Shown: positions 34,560-42,617 of the stretch, piece after piece | How positions within the stretch are numbered: position 1 is the stretch's first letter | Layout: the number at the start of each line of letters is the position of its first letter | Assembly (NCBI RefSeq): GCF_029167645.1 | Contig: NZ_CP119147.1 | Span: 186,001-250,000 of the forward strand | Direction: 5' to 3' | Source of the DNA: Streptomyces sp. AM 2-1-1 | GTDB lineage: Bacteria; Actinomycetota; Actinomycetes; Streptomycetales; Streptomycetaceae | Length of the DNA: 64,000 nt | Notes under the pieces: model-generated | What the model was told of the DNA's origin: nothing | What the model saw: the letters and a program-made list of their open reading frames with translations, nothing else | The model's database searches: none | Position numbers and translations under genes: made by a program

Positions 34560-35579
34560 ATGTCCCGCCGCAGATCCCGCCTCTCCACCCTCGCCACCGC
34601 CGGCACCGTCCTCGCTCTCGCCGCCGGACTCAGCGCCTGCGGAGACGACGACAGCGAGAAGTCCGCCGGCTCCTCGGGCGCCGCCAAGGGATCGGTCGTC
34701 ATCGGCGCCGCCTCGAACGGAGCCGCCGAGGAGATCACGCTGGACGTGCCCGAGGTCGCCTCGATCCGGGCGCAGCTGCCCGAGTCGGTCACCGAGGACG
34801 GCAAGTTGACCATCGGCCTGGGCATGCTCCCCGCCGGCTCCGCGCCGCTCGGTTTCCTCGGCGACGACCAGAAGACGGTGACGGGCTCCGAGCCCGACCT
34901 CGGCCGCCTGGTCGCCGCGGTCTTCGGCCTGGAGGCCGAGCCGAAGAACGCGACCTGGGAGAACCTCTTCGTCGGGATCGACAGCGGGCGCACCGAGGCC
35001 GGCTTCTCCAACATCACGGACACCGAGGAGCGGAAGAAGAAGTACGAGTTCGCCTGCTACCGCAAGGACAACCTCGGTTTCGAGTTGCGCAAGGAGGCGG
35101 ACTGGAACTTCGACGGTACGTACAAGAGCCTCGCGGGCAAGACGGTCGCGGTCGCGTCCGGCACCAACCAGGAGAAGATCCTCCTGGAGTGGCGGGACAA
35201 GCTCGAGTCCGAGGGCGAGAAGCTCGACGTCAAGTACTTCGCCGACAACAACAGCATCCACCTGGCGCTGAACTCGAAGAAGATCGACGCGTACTTCGGC
35301 CCGAACCCGGCCATCGCCTATCACATCACCCAGTCCGCGAGCACGCCCCAGGCCACGCGCAGCGGCGGTACGTACTCGGGTGCCGGGGCCTCGCTGCAGG
35401 GGCTGATCTGCGCGACGGCGAAGAAGGGCAGCGGTCTCGCCAAGCCGCTGGCCGAAGCCATCAACTACCTGATCGAGAACGGTCAGTACGCGAAGTTGCT
35501 GGAGACGTGGAACCTCAAGGACGAGGCCGTGCGCACCTCGCAGGTCAACCCGCCCGGCCTGCCGATCACCAACTCCTGA
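34560..35579 (+). CDS. Amino-acid-type ABC transporter solute-binding lipoprotein (SBP family 3)
   Basis: 339 residues. A lipoprotein signal peptide (LATAGTVLALAAGLSACGDD) with lipobox LSAC is acylated at the Cys near residue 25. The mature part is a type II periplasmic-binding fold with GKLTIGLGMLPAGSAPLGF near residue 81, GSEPDLGRLVAAVFGLEA near residue 110, the hinge region LAGKTVAVASGTNQEKI near residue 189 and a C-terminal VRTSQVNPPGLPITNS. It delivers the ligand to the permease/ATPase pair encoded just upstream. ATG 34560 follows AAGGAACC; 23 upstream codons in frame look unrelated. Confidence 0.9.
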   Translation: MSRRRSRLSTLATAGTVLALAAGLSACGDDDSEKSAGSSGAAKGSVVIGAASNGAAEEITLDVPEVASIRAQLPESVTEDGKLTIGLGMLPAGSAPLGFLGDDQKTVTGSEPDLGRLVAAVFGLEAEPKNATWENLFVGIDSGRTEAGFSNITDTEERKKKYEFACYRKDNLGFELRKEADWNFDGTYKSLAGKTVAVASGTNQEKILLEWRDKLESEGEKLDVKYFADNNSIHLALNSKKIDAYFGPNPAIAYHITQSASTPQATRSGGTYSGAGASLQGLICATAKKGSGLAKPLAEAINYLIENGQYAKLLETWNLKDEAVRTSQVNPPGLPITNS

Positions 35580-35613
35580 CCCCGTTCCGTACACAGCAGA
35601 GAGGAAGACCGTC

Positions 35614-36726
35614 ATGGCACCCAGCACGGTGATCGTCGGGGGCGGGGTGATGGGTGCCTCGGCCGCCTGGCGGCTGGCGGCGCGCGGCCACCGGGTCACG
35701 GTGCTGGAGCGGTTCGGTCCGGGCCACGACCGGGGCAGCTCGCACGGCAGTTCCCGCATCTTCCGGCTGACGTACGCCGATCCCTGGTACGTACGGCTCG
35801 CTCTGCGGGCCCTGCCGTTGTGGCGCTGCCTGGAAGAGGAGACCGGCCGGCCGGTGCTGACGGTCACCGGAGCCGTGGACCACGGGTCGCCCGCCACCGT
35901 GCGGGAACTCGCCGCCACACTGGCGGCGGCGGGCCGTCCGGGGGCGCTGCTCAGCCCGGCACAGGCGGCGGAGCGCTGGCCCGGTCTGCGCGCCGACACC
36001 TCCGTGCTCCTGCACGCGGAAGGGGGCCGGCTGCACGCCGACGCCGCCGTGGCGGCGCTGCTGGCGGCGGCTGCCGGACTCGGCGCCGACGTCCGCCACG
36101 GGGTGCGGGTGCGCGCCCTGCGACGGACCGGGAGCGGCGGTGTCGTCGCGGAGACCGGGGCGGGTGAGCGGGTCGTCGCGGACACGGCGGTCGTCGCGGT
36201 CGGGGGCTGGTCGCCGTCCGTCCTGCCGGATCTGGTGGACGGGCTGCCGCCGCTGCGGGTCACCCAGGAGCAGCCGTTGCACTTCGCGGTGGACGACGCC
36301 CTGCGGTGGCCGGCGTTCGTGCACCACCCCGGCGCCGGCTTCGACGAGCCGGGCGGGGTGTACGGGCTCGGCAGCGCGGACGGCGTGAAGGTCGGGTTCC
36401 ACGCGGTCGGCCCGGTCGTCGACCCGGACCACCGGGACCGCACCCCCGACCCGCTGGCGGCCGCGCGGCTGGAGGCGTACGTACGTACCTGGCTGCCCGG
36501 TCTGGCGTCCGCCGCACCGGAGCCGGTCACCTGCCTCTACACGTCCACCCCCGACCACGACTTCGTGGTCGACCGGCAGGGCCCGGTGACGGTGCTCGCC
36601 GGCTTCTCCGGTCACGGGTTCAAGTTCGCTCCCGCCCTGGGCGAGCTCGCGGCCGACCTGGTCGAAGGCCGGCCGGGGGCACGGCGCTTCGCCCTCGGAC
36701 GCCCGATGCCCGCCGCCCTCCGCTGA
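35614..36726 (+). CDS. FAD-dependent oxidase, sarcosine / N-methyltryptophan oxidase type
   Basis: 370 residues. The N-terminal FAD fold is TVIVGGGVMGASAAWRLAAR. GSSHGSSRIFRLTY near residues 42-55 is the flavin-contact motif of monomeric sarcosine oxidase. Near residues 306-315, VTCLYTSTPDHDF carries the Cys that binds FAD covalently in that family, and GFSGHGFKFAPALGELAADL follows. It oxidises secondary amines or N-methyl/N-alkyl amino acids to aldehyde or imine plus peroxide. In this operon it may deaminate or dealkylate the imported cysteine derivative. AGAGGAAG precedes ATG 35614. Confidence 0.87.
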   Translation: MAPSTVIVGGGVMGASAAWRLAARGHRVTVLERFGPGHDRGSSHGSSRIFRLTYADPWYVRLALRALPLWRCLEEETGRPVLTVTGAVDHGSPATVRELAATLAAAGRPGALLSPAQAAERWPGLRADTSVLLHAEGGRLHADAAVAALLAAAAGLGADVRHGVRVRALRRTGSGGVVAETGAGERVVADTAVVAVGGWSPSVLPDLVDGLPPLRVTQEQPLHFAVDDALRWPAFVHHPGAGFDEPGGVYGLGSADGVKVGFHAVGPVVDPDHRDRTPDPLAAARLEAYVRTWLPGLASAAPEPVTCLYTSTPDHDFVVDRQGPVTVLAGFSGHGFKFAPALGELAADLVEGRPGARRFALGRPMPAALR

Positions 36727-36786
36727 CCGGCCATCTCTCCCCTGCCACGAACCCGCACCGCACCACCGGAAGAAGAACGGTCTTCG

Positions 36787-37572
36787 ATGTCCACCGATCT
36801 CCAGTCACCGCACTCCCTCCCCCGGACCGGCCCCGCGCCCGGCTCCGGCCCCGCGCGGCCCGGCGGGCCCGCACCCCATCTGCTGGACAACGCCGCCTGG
36901 GCCGCCCTCAACGGTCCGCACCGCCGATTCGCGGAGATCGTCGGATCCGCCGCCCGCTACCAGACGGACGTCGCTCCGTTCGTGGCGCTGGGCGATGCCG
37001 CGGACCCGCGGGCCTGGGACGATCTGGCCGCGCTCGTCGGGCCCGGGGCGGTGACGGCGGTGACCGGCATCCGGAGCGTGCCGGACCACTGGGAGACCGT
37101 GCAGCAGGCGTCGGGCGTGCAACTCGTGGCCGACACCCTGCGCACGCGGTCCGATCCGGAAGCCGTCCGGCTGACCCCGGCCGACGTCCCCGAGATGCTG
37201 GACCTGGTGAGCCGGGCCAAGCCGGGGCCGTTCCTCCCGCGCACCATCGAGCTGGGCGCGTACTGGGGGATCCGGCGCGGCGGACGGCTGGTGGCGATGG
37301 CCGGGGAGCGGTTGCGGCCTCCCGGCCACACCGAGATCAGCGCGGTCTGCACGGACGCCGGCCACCGCGGCCAGGGTCTCGCCACCCGGCTGGTCCGCCA
37401 TGTCGCCGACGGCATCCGGGACCGGGGGGACGTTCCGTTCCTCCACGCGGCGGGCGACAACGAGAACGCCATCCGTCTCTACCTCTCGATCGGCTTCGCC
37501 CTGCGCGTGCGCACCCTCTTCGCCGTGGTCCGGGTCCCGGGCGGCGACCCCGCCGCCGCGCCGGGGATCTGA
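36787..37572 (+). CDS. GNAT-family N-acetyltransferase
   Basis: 261 residues. The N-terminal half is variable (an Asn/Asp/Trp-rich lead containing LLDNAAWAALNGPHRRFAE). The C-terminal half carries the acetyl-CoA fold, with the pyrophosphate loop STDAGHRGQGLATRLVRHV-like segment at about residues 192-208 (DAGHRGQGLATRLVRHV) and NENAIRLYLSIGFALRVRTL near residues 223-242. The FR47-like arrangement suggests acetylation of an amino acid or small amine. In Bacillus yxe and ytm sulfur salvage operons a GNAT enzyme N-acetylates S-modified cysteine before oxidation; an equivalent role is inferred here. GGAAGAAGAACGG precedes ATG 36787. Confidence 0.83.
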   Translation: MSTDLQSPHSLPRTGPAPGSGPARPGGPAPHLLDNAAWAALNGPHRRFAEIVGSAARYQTDVAPFVALGDAADPRAWDDLAALVGPGAVTAVTGIRSVPDHWETVQQASGVQLVADTLRTRSDPEAVRLTPADVPEMLDLVSRAKPGPFLPRTIELGAYWGIRRGGRLVAMAGERLRPPGHTEISAVCTDAGHRGQGLATRLVRHVADGIRDRGDVPFLHAAGDNENAIRLYLSIGFALRVRTLFAVVRVPGGDPAAAPGI

Positions 37573-37656
37573 CCTCCGCACCCCGGAGCGCGTCGCCGAA
37601 GCCGAGCGGCCGCGCCGCCCCGTACTTCCCTGCCGATCACGAAAGGCATTACGGAC

Positions 37657-38892
37657 ATGTCGCAGTCCCCCTCTTCACCGCCTGAGCCCCTCCATCTCGC
37701 CGTGGCGCTGGACGGCACGGGCTGGCATCCCGCGTCCTGGCGCGAGCCGCGCTCCCGGGCCTCCGAGCTCTTCACCGCCGGCTTCTGGCTCGACGCCGTG
37801 CGGGAGGCCGAGCACGGCCTGCTCGACTTCGTCACCTTCGAGGACTCCCTGTCACTCCAGTCGACCGATCCGACCGCCGACGACCGGCGCACCGACCAGG
37901 TGCGCGGCCGTCTCGACGCGGTCCTGATCGCCTCCCGGGTGGCTCCGCTGACCCGGCACGTCGGCCTGGTGCCGAGCGTGGTGGCGACTCACACCGAACC
38001 GTTCCACCTGGCGAAGGCGGTCGCGACGCTGGACTTCGTGAGCGGCGGGCGTGCCGGGGTCCGGGTGAAGGTGTCCGCCGCCGGGCACGAGGCAGCGCAC
38101 TTCGGCCGCCGGGACCTGCCGCCGTTCCGTCCGCAGGACTACCTGCTGCCCGATGCCCAGGCGCTGGTGCGCGAGTTGTTCGCAGAGGCCGCCGACTACG
38201 TCGAGGTGCTCCGCCGGCTCTGGGACAGCTGGGAGGACGACGCGGAGATCCGCGACGTCGCCACCGGGCGGTTCGTCGACCGCGCGAAGCTCCACTACAT
38301 CGACTTCGAGGGCAAGCATTTCAGCGTCAAGGGCCCCTCCATCACACCGCGTCCGCCGCAGGGGCAGCCCTTGGTGACGTCGTTGGCCCACGCCACCATC
38401 CCGTACGGGCTGGTGGCCGGTTCCGCGGACGTCGGTTACGTCACGCCGCACGACGCGGCCGAGGCGCGGGCCGTGACGCAGGAGATCCGCGCCGCCCAGG
38501 AGACGGCCGGGCGGGGCGGCGAGACCGTCCACGTCTTCGGGGACCTGGTGGTCTTCCTGGACGAGACCGCCGGTGCGGCGAAGGCCCGGCGGCAGCGCCT
38601 GGACGACGTGGCCGGCGCTCCCCTGACGAGTGACGCCGAGATCTTCACCGGCACCCCGGGCGAGCTGGCCGACCTGCTGCTGGACTGGCAGCGGGCGGGC
38701 CTGACCGGCTTCCGGCTCCGTCCGGCCGACAACGCCCACGACCTGCCGGCGATCAGCCGGGGGCTGGTGCCGGAACTCCAGAGCCGTGACGCGTTCCGCC
38801 GCGCCTACGAAGCCGATTCGCTGCGCGGCCTTCTCGGCCTCTCCCGCCCCGCCAACCGTTACGCCCGGGTCCGGGCCGGAGGACAGTCATGA
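37657..38892 (+). CDS. LLM-class flavin-dependent monooxygenase (partner of 38889)
   Basis: 411 residues of the luciferase-like monooxygenase superfamily, in the sub-branch that contains NtaA/SnaA-associated partners. Landmarks are LHLAVALDGTGWHPASWREP at the N-terminus, HVGLVPSVVATHTEPFHLAK near residue 107 and LWDSWEDDAEIRDVATGRFV near residue 188. The FSVKGPSITPRPPQGQPLV segment near residue 223 is shared with the minus-strand paralogue at 43996. It ends in GLSRPANRYARVRAGGQS. It overlaps the next gene by 4 bp, so the two are translationally coupled and may act together. It uses reduced FMN; the natural substrate is unknown, probably an S-alkyl compound. Confidence 0.85.
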   Translation: MSQSPSSPPEPLHLAVALDGTGWHPASWREPRSRASELFTAGFWLDAVREAEHGLLDFVTFEDSLSLQSTDPTADDRRTDQVRGRLDAVLIASRVAPLTRHVGLVPSVVATHTEPFHLAKAVATLDFVSGGRAGVRVKVSAAGHEAAHFGRRDLPPFRPQDYLLPDAQALVRELFAEAADYVEVLRRLWDSWEDDAEIRDVATGRFVDRAKLHYIDFEGKHFSVKGPSITPRPPQGQPLVTSLAHATIPYGLVAGSADVGYVTPHDAAEARAVTQEIRAAQETAGRGGETVHVFGDLVVFLDETAGAAKARRQRLDDVAGAPLTSDAEIFTGTPGELADLLLDWQRAGLTGFRLRPADNAHDLPAISRGLVPELQSRDAFRRAYEADSLRGLLGLSRPANRYARVRAGGQS

Positions 38893-40238
38893 GCGACGAA
38901 CTGAAGCAGATCCACCTCGCGGCGCACTTCCCCGGGGTCAACAACACCACCGTCTGGAGCGATCCGGCGGCCGGCAGCCAGATCGACTTCGCCTCCTTCA
39001 GTCACTTCGCGCGCACCGCGGAGCGGGCCAAGTTCGACTTCCTCTTCCTGGCCGAGGGTCTGCGCCTGCGCGAGCAGGGCGGTGAGATCTACGACCTGGA
39101 CGTGGTCGGCCGCCCGGACACCTTCGGCATCCTCGCCGCGCTGGCAGCGGTCACCGACCGGCTCGGCCTGGCCGGCACGATCAACTCCACCTTCAACGAA
39201 CCGTACGAGGTGGCCCGGCAGTTCGCGTCCCTGGACCACCTCTCGGCGGGCCGGGCGGCGTGGAACGTCGTCACCTCCTGGGACGCGTTCACCGGCGAGA
39301 ACTTCCGGCGCGGCGGCTTCCTCGCGGAGGAGGACCGGTACACGCGGGCGGAGCAGTTCCTGCGGACCACCTGGGAACTGTTCGACTCCTGGGCCGAGGA
39401 CGACCTCGTGGCCGACCCGGAGAGCGGGCGGTTCCTGCGCGACGCGGACGCCGGCACGTTCGCCCACCGCGACCAGCACTTCGACATCGCCGGCCGTTTC
39501 AACGTGCCCCGCTCGCCGCAGGGCCGTCCGGTGATCTTCCAGGCCGGGGACTCGGACCAGGGCCGGGAGTTCGCGGCGGCCACCGCGGACGCCATCTTCA
39601 GCCGCCACTCCGCCCCGGAGCCGGGCCGCGCCTTCTACCGTGACGTCAAGGGGCGCCTCGCCCGCCACGGGCGTGAGCGGGACGAGCTGCTGATCCTGCC
39701 CGCGGCCACCTTCGTGCTGGGCGACACGGACGCCGAGGCGGAGGAGCGCGCGCACGAGGTACGGCGCAGCCAGGTCAGCGGGCAGACCGCGATCAAGTTC
39801 CTGGAGCACGTGTGGAACCGGGACCTGTCCTCCTACGACCCGGACGGCCCGCTGCCCGACATCGATCCCGACACCGGTGAGCACACGGTGACCAAGGGCC
39901 GCGCCAGTGTGCGGATGGTCCGCGATCCGCTGGCCACCGCGTCCGAGTGGCGGCAGCGGGCCAAGGCGGAGAACCTGTCGATCCGGGAGCTGGTGATCGA
40001 GACCAGCGCCCGGCAGACCTTCATCGGTTCGGCCGCCACGGTCGCCCGTGCGATCGACGACTCCGTGCAGAGCGAGGTGTCCGACGGTTTCATCCTGGCG
40101 CCGCACCTGGTGCCCGGCGGCCTGGACGAGTTCGCCGACACCGTGGTCCCGCTGCTCCAGGAGCGGGGTGTGTTCCGTACGGAGTACGAGGGGACGACCC
40201 TCCGCGACCACCTGGGTCTGCGCCCGCCGAAGGGCTGA
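38889..40238 (+). CDS. NtaA/DmoA-family FMN-dependent monooxygenase
   Basis: 449 residues of the NtaA/SnaA/DszA/DmoA group. Landmarks are IHLAAHFPGVNNTTVWSDPA near residue 7, KFDFLFLAEGLRLREQGGEI near residue 47, LAGTINSTFNEPYEVARQFA near residue 97 with SAGRAAWNVVTSWDAFTGENF following, and SPQGRPVIFQAGDSDQGREF near residue 209. This family cleaves C-S or C-N bonds of dimethyl sulfide, dibenzothiophene sulfone, EDTA-like chelators or N-acetylated S-alkylcysteines. It starts inside the end of its partner gene. The minus-strand paralogue is at 42618. It is the last gene of the operon, followed by a strong hairpin. Confidence 0.88.
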   Translation: MSDELKQIHLAAHFPGVNNTTVWSDPAAGSQIDFASFSHFARTAERAKFDFLFLAEGLRLREQGGEIYDLDVVGRPDTFGILAALAAVTDRLGLAGTINSTFNEPYEVARQFASLDHLSAGRAAWNVVTSWDAFTGENFRRGGFLAEEDRYTRAEQFLRTTWELFDSWAEDDLVADPESGRFLRDADAGTFAHRDQHFDIAGRFNVPRSPQGRPVIFQAGDSDQGREFAAATADAIFSRHSAPEPGRAFYRDVKGRLARHGRERDELLILPAATFVLGDTDAEAEERAHEVRRSQVSGQTAIKFLEHVWNRDLSSYDPDGPLPDIDPDTGEHTVTKGRASVRMVRDPLATASEWRQRAKAENLSIRELVIETSARQTFIGSAATVARAIDDSVQSEVSDGFILAPHLVPGGLDEFADTVVPLLQERGVFRTEYEGTTLRDHLGLRPPKG

Positions 40239-40250
40239 AACCGGGGCGGG

Positions 40251-40281
40251 TCCCGGGGGCGCCGGTCGGCGCCTCCCGGGA
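40251..40281. terminator. Bidirectional hairpin terminator
   Basis: TCCCGGGGGCGCC pairs with GGCGCC-T-CCCGGGA around a GGTC loop, 13 pairs with one bulged T. It lies 13 bp after the monooxygenase stop and 27 bp before the end of the convergent transpeptidase remnant. Confidence 0.7.
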
Positions 40282-40307
40282 TCTGCCGGCTCCGCTCCGC
40301 CCGGGCC

Positions 40308-40940
40308 TCAGCCCAGCGCGCTCTTCGCCTGCCACGCCGTCCAGGGGACGTTCCAGTCGCCGTAGCCGTTGCCCTCGGCGACGACACCCTTGGTGTCCGC
40401 TCCGGTGATCTCGAAGGGGTCTCCCACCCGTGCCTTCGCGTAGAGCTCGGCCGCGTCGGCGTCGCTCATGCCCACGCAGCCCGAGCTGTGGTTGGCGACG
40501 CCGAAGTACGCGGCGTTCCACGGTGCGGCGTGGGCGTACATGCCGGACCAGGTGAGCCGCAACGAGGAGTCGACCATCTTGTCGTAGGCGTCGCCGAGGC
40601 CGACCGTCTCGGAGCGCATGTTGATGGTGCCCTCCTTCGCCATCAGCACGGCCGTACCGCGCCAGGACGCCTTGTCGCCGCCGGGGGTTCCTCCGGAGAC
40701 GGGGACGTCCATGACGGTGCGGCCGTCGCGGACCAGGGCGAGCCGGTGGCGGTCGAGGTCGACCTTCACCACCTGGGCGGCGCCGATGGTGAAGGACATG
40801 GCGTAGTCGCGGACGAAGAACCCTCCGCCGGGTCCCGAGTCCGTGCCGTCGAGGGCTGCGTCCAGGGTGACTTCGGTGCCGGGCCTCCAGTACTCCCGGG
40901 GCCGCCAGTCGACGCGGTCCTTGCGGGTCGCGCCCGGCAA
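40308..40940 (-). pseudogene. L,D-transpeptidase (YkuD) missing its N-terminal half
   Basis: The frame encodes the catalytic half of a streptomycete L,D-transpeptidase, which makes 3-3 cross-links in peptidoglycan. DRVDWRPREYWRPGTEVTL opens it, from the end of the Ig-like domain. The YkuD core VVKVDLDRHRLALVRDGRTV follows, and the active-site loop NHSSGCVGMSDADAAELY carries the nucleophilic Cys near residue 166. Intact relatives are about 400 residues with a lipoprotein signal and a complete Ig-like domain. Here only 210 residues remain, the first possible start is a TTG without a ribosome site, and no export signal exists. The break coincides with the lost 5' end of the divergent gene at 40951. 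Confidence 0.65.
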
Positions 40941-40950
40941 GGTGCTGGCG

Positions 40951-41226
40951 ATGCTCTTCCGCGGGCCGGACGAATCGGAGGAGGACGCGGGCTTCTGGTC
41001 GGAACTCCCCGATGGAAAACCGGCGGTGGAGGTCGAAGCCGACGGGCGTCAGGTACGGGTGCGGCTCGGCACTCCGGTCGGCAGACTCTCCACCCTCGCC
41101 CGTCTGCAACTGGTCTGCACCGCCGCGCACCTGGGCCCGGCACGGACGAGCGGTGTGCGGGAGAGCGTCCGGGTGACGGTGCGCGGGTCCGACGGGTCGA
41201 TGGAGCCGTCCGTCTGTCCGCTCTGA
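40951..41226 (+). pseudogene. C-terminal fragment of an unrecognised gene, 5' end lost
   Basis: A plus-strand frame with coding-like codons that ends at TGA 41224-41226. It reads VLAMLFRGPDESEEDAGFWS, then a small beta-rich domain (AVEVEADGRQVRVRLGTP, LARLQLVCTAAHLGPARTSG) and ends in a Cys-Pro-Leu. The pattern resembles C-termini of streptomycete GerMN-type lipoproteins, but I am not sure of this. Coding continues upstream of ATG 40951 to about 40927 and then collides with the transpeptidase remnant on the other strand. There is no ribosome site or signal peptide. It is probably one side of a deletion scar. Confidence 0.45.
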
Positions 41227-41325
41227 CGCCCGTCCGTCGTGGGACCTCTCCGTCCGGACGTCCCTCCGCTCCGGCATCGGCCCGCCCTCCGGCGGCCCGG
41301 ACGGCAGGATCCTCCGGGCGGTCCG

Positions 41326-42390
41326 TCAACCGGTGGTGCCGGAGACCGGGAGGACCGCGAGCACCGCGACGACGGCCCGGTGGTCCGTCCCGGTCAGGGT
41401 GGGCTCGTGGACGGAGATCCCCGCCAGCCCGGAGCCGTGCAGCACGTGGTCCAGTTGCACGAGGGGCGGGAGGGGCCCGGTGCCGACCGGCCAGGTCGGC
41501 GCCCAGCCTTCGCCGAGTTCCGCATGGGTGTCGGTGAGGCCCGCGGCGAGCAGGGAGCGCATCGGCGCGTGGTCGAGGGTGGCGTTGAAGTCGCCCAGGA
41601 ACACGGTGTCCGGCCCGTCGCTCCGGGCCAGGGAGGTGAGGGCGGACATGTCCCCGGTCCATCGCCCGGCGTCCCCGAGCGGGTAGTAGGTGTGGACGGC
41701 GGTGAGCCGCACGGCGCGGCCGCCGACCGTGATCCGGGCGGTGGTCTGCGGCCAGGCGGTGTCGATCCGCGTGGTGCCCGCCCCGGACAGCGGAAGCCGC
41801 GAGTAGACCGAGGAGTCGTACTCGGGGTGCAGCGCGTGGTACGGCAACAGGGCGCTCAGCCCCGCCTCGTCGAGCGCGGCGAGTCCCGCGGAGGGTGTCT
41901 GTTCGACGGCGAGCACGTCGATCCGCTCGGCCCGGACCATCTCCACCACGGACCGGGGATCGACCGCTCCCTCGTCGGTGTTGACGGTCGCCACCCGCAG
42001 GGTGGGTGCTCCCGGCGGGACGGTGACGGAGTGGGAGACGAAGCGCGGCACCATCAGCCACATCTGAGCCACGACCATCACCAGCGCGGCGGCGGCGACG
42101 CCCCGCGACCGCGACGCGCGGATGCCGGCCGTCACGCCGAGGACCAGCAGGGAGAGGACCAGCGAGTGGGGGAAGAGCACCATCGGCACGGCGAGAGGTG
42201 TGCCGGAGTCGCTCCCGGTCAGCCGTACGAGGAGGAGGGCGGCGGGAATGGCGAGCACCGCTCCGCATACCGCGAGGATCCAGGTCCTGCCGCGCCCCCC
42301 GCGCCCCCGGACGCGTCCTCCGGTGCGGTGCGACTCCCCCGCGGGCGGTGGGGCCGACCGCTCGGCACGCGGCGCCGCGCGCCCGGTCAC
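41326..42390 (-). CDS. Membrane-anchored endonuclease/exonuclease/phosphatase family protein
   Basis: 354 residues. A basic Arg/Gly N-terminus is followed by three membrane helices at about residues 36-112 (WILAVCGAVLAIPAALLLV, SLVLSLLVLGVTAG, AAAALVMVVAQMWLM). The EEP catalytic domain lies outside, about 125-350: LRVATVNTDEGAV with the metal Asn, VLAVEQTP with the metal Glu, the LTAVHTYYPL His, FLGDFNATLDHAPM and the C-terminal TGTDHRAVVAVLAV with the catalytic Asp-His. It hydrolyses a phosphodiester or phosphomonoester at the cell surface; the substrate is unknown. GTG 42388-42390 overlaps the stop of an 18-codon upstream frame, a possible coupling. Confidence 0.82.
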   Translation of the reverse strand: MTGRAAPRAERSAPPPAGESHRTGGRVRGRGGRGRTWILAVCGAVLAIPAALLLVRLTGSDSGTPLAVPMVLFPHSLVLSLLVLGVTAGIRASRSRGVAAAALVMVVAQMWLMVPRFVSHSVTVPPGAPTLRVATVNTDEGAVDPRSVVEMVRAERIDVLAVEQTPSAGLAALDEAGLSALLPYHALHPEYDSSVYSRLPLSGAGTTRIDTAWPQTTARITVGGRAVRLTAVHTYYPLGDAGRWTGDMSALTSLARSDGPDTVFLGDFNATLDHAPMRSLLAAGLTDTHAELGEGWAPTWPVGTGPLPPLVQLDHVLHGSGLAGISVHEPTLTGTDHRAVVAVLAVLPVSGTTG

Positions 42391-42570
42391 GAGCCGGTCC
42401 GGGAGGCGTCCGGCACGCGCCGGAGGGCGGGGATCCTTCTCATCCGTCGATCATAGGCGGGCAGTTGTGGGAGGCGGGACGCCGTCCCTGGACCGATCCC
42501 CGGTACAGGGACGCGGGTGGCGTCCGGCGCTCCGGCGGGTGTGCGCTCCGGCGGCCACCGGTACCCGCCT

Positions 42571-42613
42571 GACGGTCCCGCCCGCGCGGCCGTCGGCGCG
42601 GGGCGGGACCGTC
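42571..42613 (-). terminator. Hairpin terminator of the minus-strand sulfur operon
   Basis: A perfect 13-bp stem (42571-42583, GACGGTCCCGCCC, with 42601-42613) that extends inward by GCGC/GCGC past a bulged G. It starts 5 bp after the monooxygenase stop codon at 42618. Confidence 0.75.
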
Positions 42614-42617
42614 TCCG

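Noticed and set aside
34134..36530. 798-codon minus-strand frame
   Set aside because: Antisense to the ABC ATPase, binding protein and flavoenzyme genes, all of which have clear families and ribosome sites.
41239..42456. 405-codon plus-strand frame opposite the EEP gene
   Set aside because: Antisense shadow; the minus frame has all EEP metal-site motifs and membrane helices.
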